Origin: Verrucomicrobiota bacterium
GTDB taxonomy: Bacteria > Verrucomicrobiota > Verrucomicrobiia > Verrucomicrobiales > Verrucomicrobiaceae
Assembly: GCA_023428335.1 (NCBI GenBank)
Contig: JAEYYS010000037.1
Span: forward strand, 1-14,336
DNA: 14,336 bases
Direction of reading: 5' to 3'
The stretch's first letter is position 1; every line of letters starts with the position of its first letter. The position numbers and the translations under genes are program-made. Positions 13,230 to 14,336 of this stretch are shown here, one piece after another. The notes beneath the pieces were generated by a model. That model did not search any database, was not told the DNA's origin, and saw nothing but the letters and a program-made list of their open reading frames with translations.

Positions 13230-14336
13230 TCAAGACTCACCGAGTCGATGCCAATAGATGAACAGCAGCGGCAGCACGGCGAGACACTCCATGCCCGCTG
13301 CGGCCAGGCTGGCGCGGTCGACGGTTTGCAGGGCGGTGGCGATCAGGCTCCAGGCGATGAGCAGGGCCGTGCCGAGCACAACAATCGCCCCCGGACTGAG
13401 CCAGCGCCGGCCAGGCCGCGCCTCCTGCTCGGCCAGATCGAGAAACTGCCAGGCTGTCAGCGCCAGAACCGCCATCGCCAGGAAGTCCAGCCCGGGCGTC
13501 TCCGCGGAGGCGGCATAATCGTACACGCCGTGCACCACGACGACCATCGGCAGGGCCGTGAGGAAGCCGTCGACCCGGGCAAAGCGTGAGCGCAACGCCT
13601 GATAGAGCGCCTGCAGCAGCAGGCCGCTGAGCGCGGCGTGCATGAAATTGGCGGTGAGGAAGCGCACCACCGCGACCCCACCGCCATACTGCTCGTAGTA
13701 GTTGAGGTTCTCTTCGAGGGCGAAACCCAGTCCGACAAAAGCACCGGTGAACAGCGCCCGGCCCGGCACCCGCTGCCAGAGTAGCCAGGGCAGGAACAGC
13801 GCTCCGGCCGCCAGCTTGGCCAGCTCCTCGCGCAGACCGACACCTCCGACATAGTACCACAGGTCCTGGGGAAAGGGTGCGTCGGCACTCATGCCGTGCA
13901 CCACCTCCTGCCAGCCGGCCACGCTCAGCGCCGGCATGACGCTGAAGGCCCCAGCCAGCAGCGGTGCCAGCGGCCAGAGCCAGCGCCGGCCCTCGCCCGG
14001 CCCCTGCAACACCAGTACCCCATACCACAGCAGGGCGGCAAAACCGGCCAGGGCCAGGGCCGCCACCGGCAGGTGGCTGAGCCGATGCCCCAGCAGGCCG
14101 CGCCACTGCCAACCCACATCCCCCAGCAACGTGCCGGCATGATGCTGCAGCAGGGGCGACACCCCCTCCAGCCAGCCCGGTGCGGCCGCCATGGTGGCCA
14201 GCGACTCGACATCGCGCAGGCGCAGGGCCAGCCGCAGGGCGGCCTCGCGCGCCGCCGAGGCCGTCTCAAACAGCAACCCCTCGCGCAGCAACAAGGCCAA
14301 CGCCGCCGCCTGCTCGCGCGCTCGCAGGTGCAGGGT
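13230..14336 (-). CDS. PrsW-family intramembrane metalloprotease (N-terminus cut by window edge)
   Basis: The frame is open to the right edge, so the true start lies beyond 14336. (Residues below count from a TTG codon at 14300; 12 more codons are present upstream.) Multi-pass hydrophobic segments run from about 78 to the C-terminus. The family motifs are all visible: REELAK (157-162), with the paired glutamates; GFALEENLNYY (192-202); FMHAALSG (219-226) and VVHGVYDY (255-262), giving the Glu and His residues thought to bind zinc. The first 70 residues are soluble, alanine- and leucine-rich and helical, so the complete protein has a cytoplasmic N-terminal extension. In Bacillus, PrsW starts the cleavage of an anti-sigma factor; no such target is seen here. 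pheA follows after 34 bp. Confidence 0.85.
   Translation of the reverse strand, partial: TLHLRAREQAAALALLLREGLLFETASAAREAALRLALRLRDVESLATMAAAPGWLEGVSPLLQHHAGTLLGDVGWQWRGLLGHRLSHLPVAALALAGFAALLWYGVLVLQGPGEGRRWLWPLAPLLAGAFSVMPALSVAGWQEVVHGMSADAPFPQDLWYYVGGVGLREELAKLAAGALFLPWLLWQRVPGRALFTGAFVGLGFALEENLNYYEQYGGGVAVVRFLTANFMHAALSGLLLQALYQALRSRFARVDGFLTALPMVVVVHGVYDYAASAETPGLDFLAMAVLALTAWQFLDLAEQEARPGRRWLSPGAIVVLGTALLIAWSLIATALQTVDRASLAAAGMECLAVLPLLFIYWHRLGES

Noticed and set aside
1..14336. CRISPR array, tRNA/rRNA genes, insertion sequences, prophage or attachment sites
   Set aside because: No regularly spaced direct repeats, cloverleaf sequence, transposase or integrase motif, or terminal inverted repeats were seen on either strand.

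Overview
This window reads as ordinary chromosomal DNA from a GC-rich Gram-negative (diderm) bacterium. A secretin, a signal-peptide-bearing periplasmic protein and inner-membrane assembly proteins imply an outer membrane. The pilin style (long leader, GMTLIE/GFSLVE cleavage sites, a C-terminal 'CP' segment), a secreted alpha/beta hydrolase that resembles a family I associate with Verrucomicrobiota and Planctomycetota, and very high GC make Verrucomicrobiota my best guess. That is an inference and no marker gene confirms it. Every gene I can support lies on the minus strand, so the window is read from right to left. The long plus-strand open frames are GC-driven shadows of these genes.

Right end (14336-11352): the 3' part of a PrsW-type intramembrane metalloprotease gene that runs off the edge, then pheA (prephenate dehydratase with an ACT domain, phenylalanine synthesis), then a secreted alpha/beta hydrolase. 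These three are tightly packed and probably co-transcribed. A 267-bp AT-rich gap follows (11351-11085). It carries a strong sigma70-like promoter (TTGACA, 16 bp, TAAAAT) directed into the next block, and a leader of about 200 nt that contains a puzzling short open frame.

Main block (11084-1360): a compact operon for a type IV pilus-like or type II secretion-like machine. The order of transcription is prepilin; a two-part PilM/GspL-like plus PilN-like membrane protein; PilO/GspM-like protein; PilP/GspC-like periplasmic protein; secretin; an unknown 197-residue protein with an HELNH motif; GspE/PilB-type ATPase; GspF/PilC-type platform protein; an unknown secreted Pro/Ala-rich protein; and a second prepilin. 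Together these would build an inner-membrane platform, an alignment complex, an outer-membrane pore and one or two fibre subunits, powered by a single assembly ATPase. No retraction ATPase (PilT) and no prepilin peptidase (PilD) is encoded here, so processing must be supplied from elsewhere and retraction may be absent.

Left end (1347-1): an ABC transporter ATPase and its permease (cut by the edge) follow the second prepilin after 12 bp and are probably part of the same transcript. Five gene junctions share the ATGA stop/start overlap, which suggests translational coupling. I found no rRNA, tRNA, CRISPR array, insertion sequence or phage gene.
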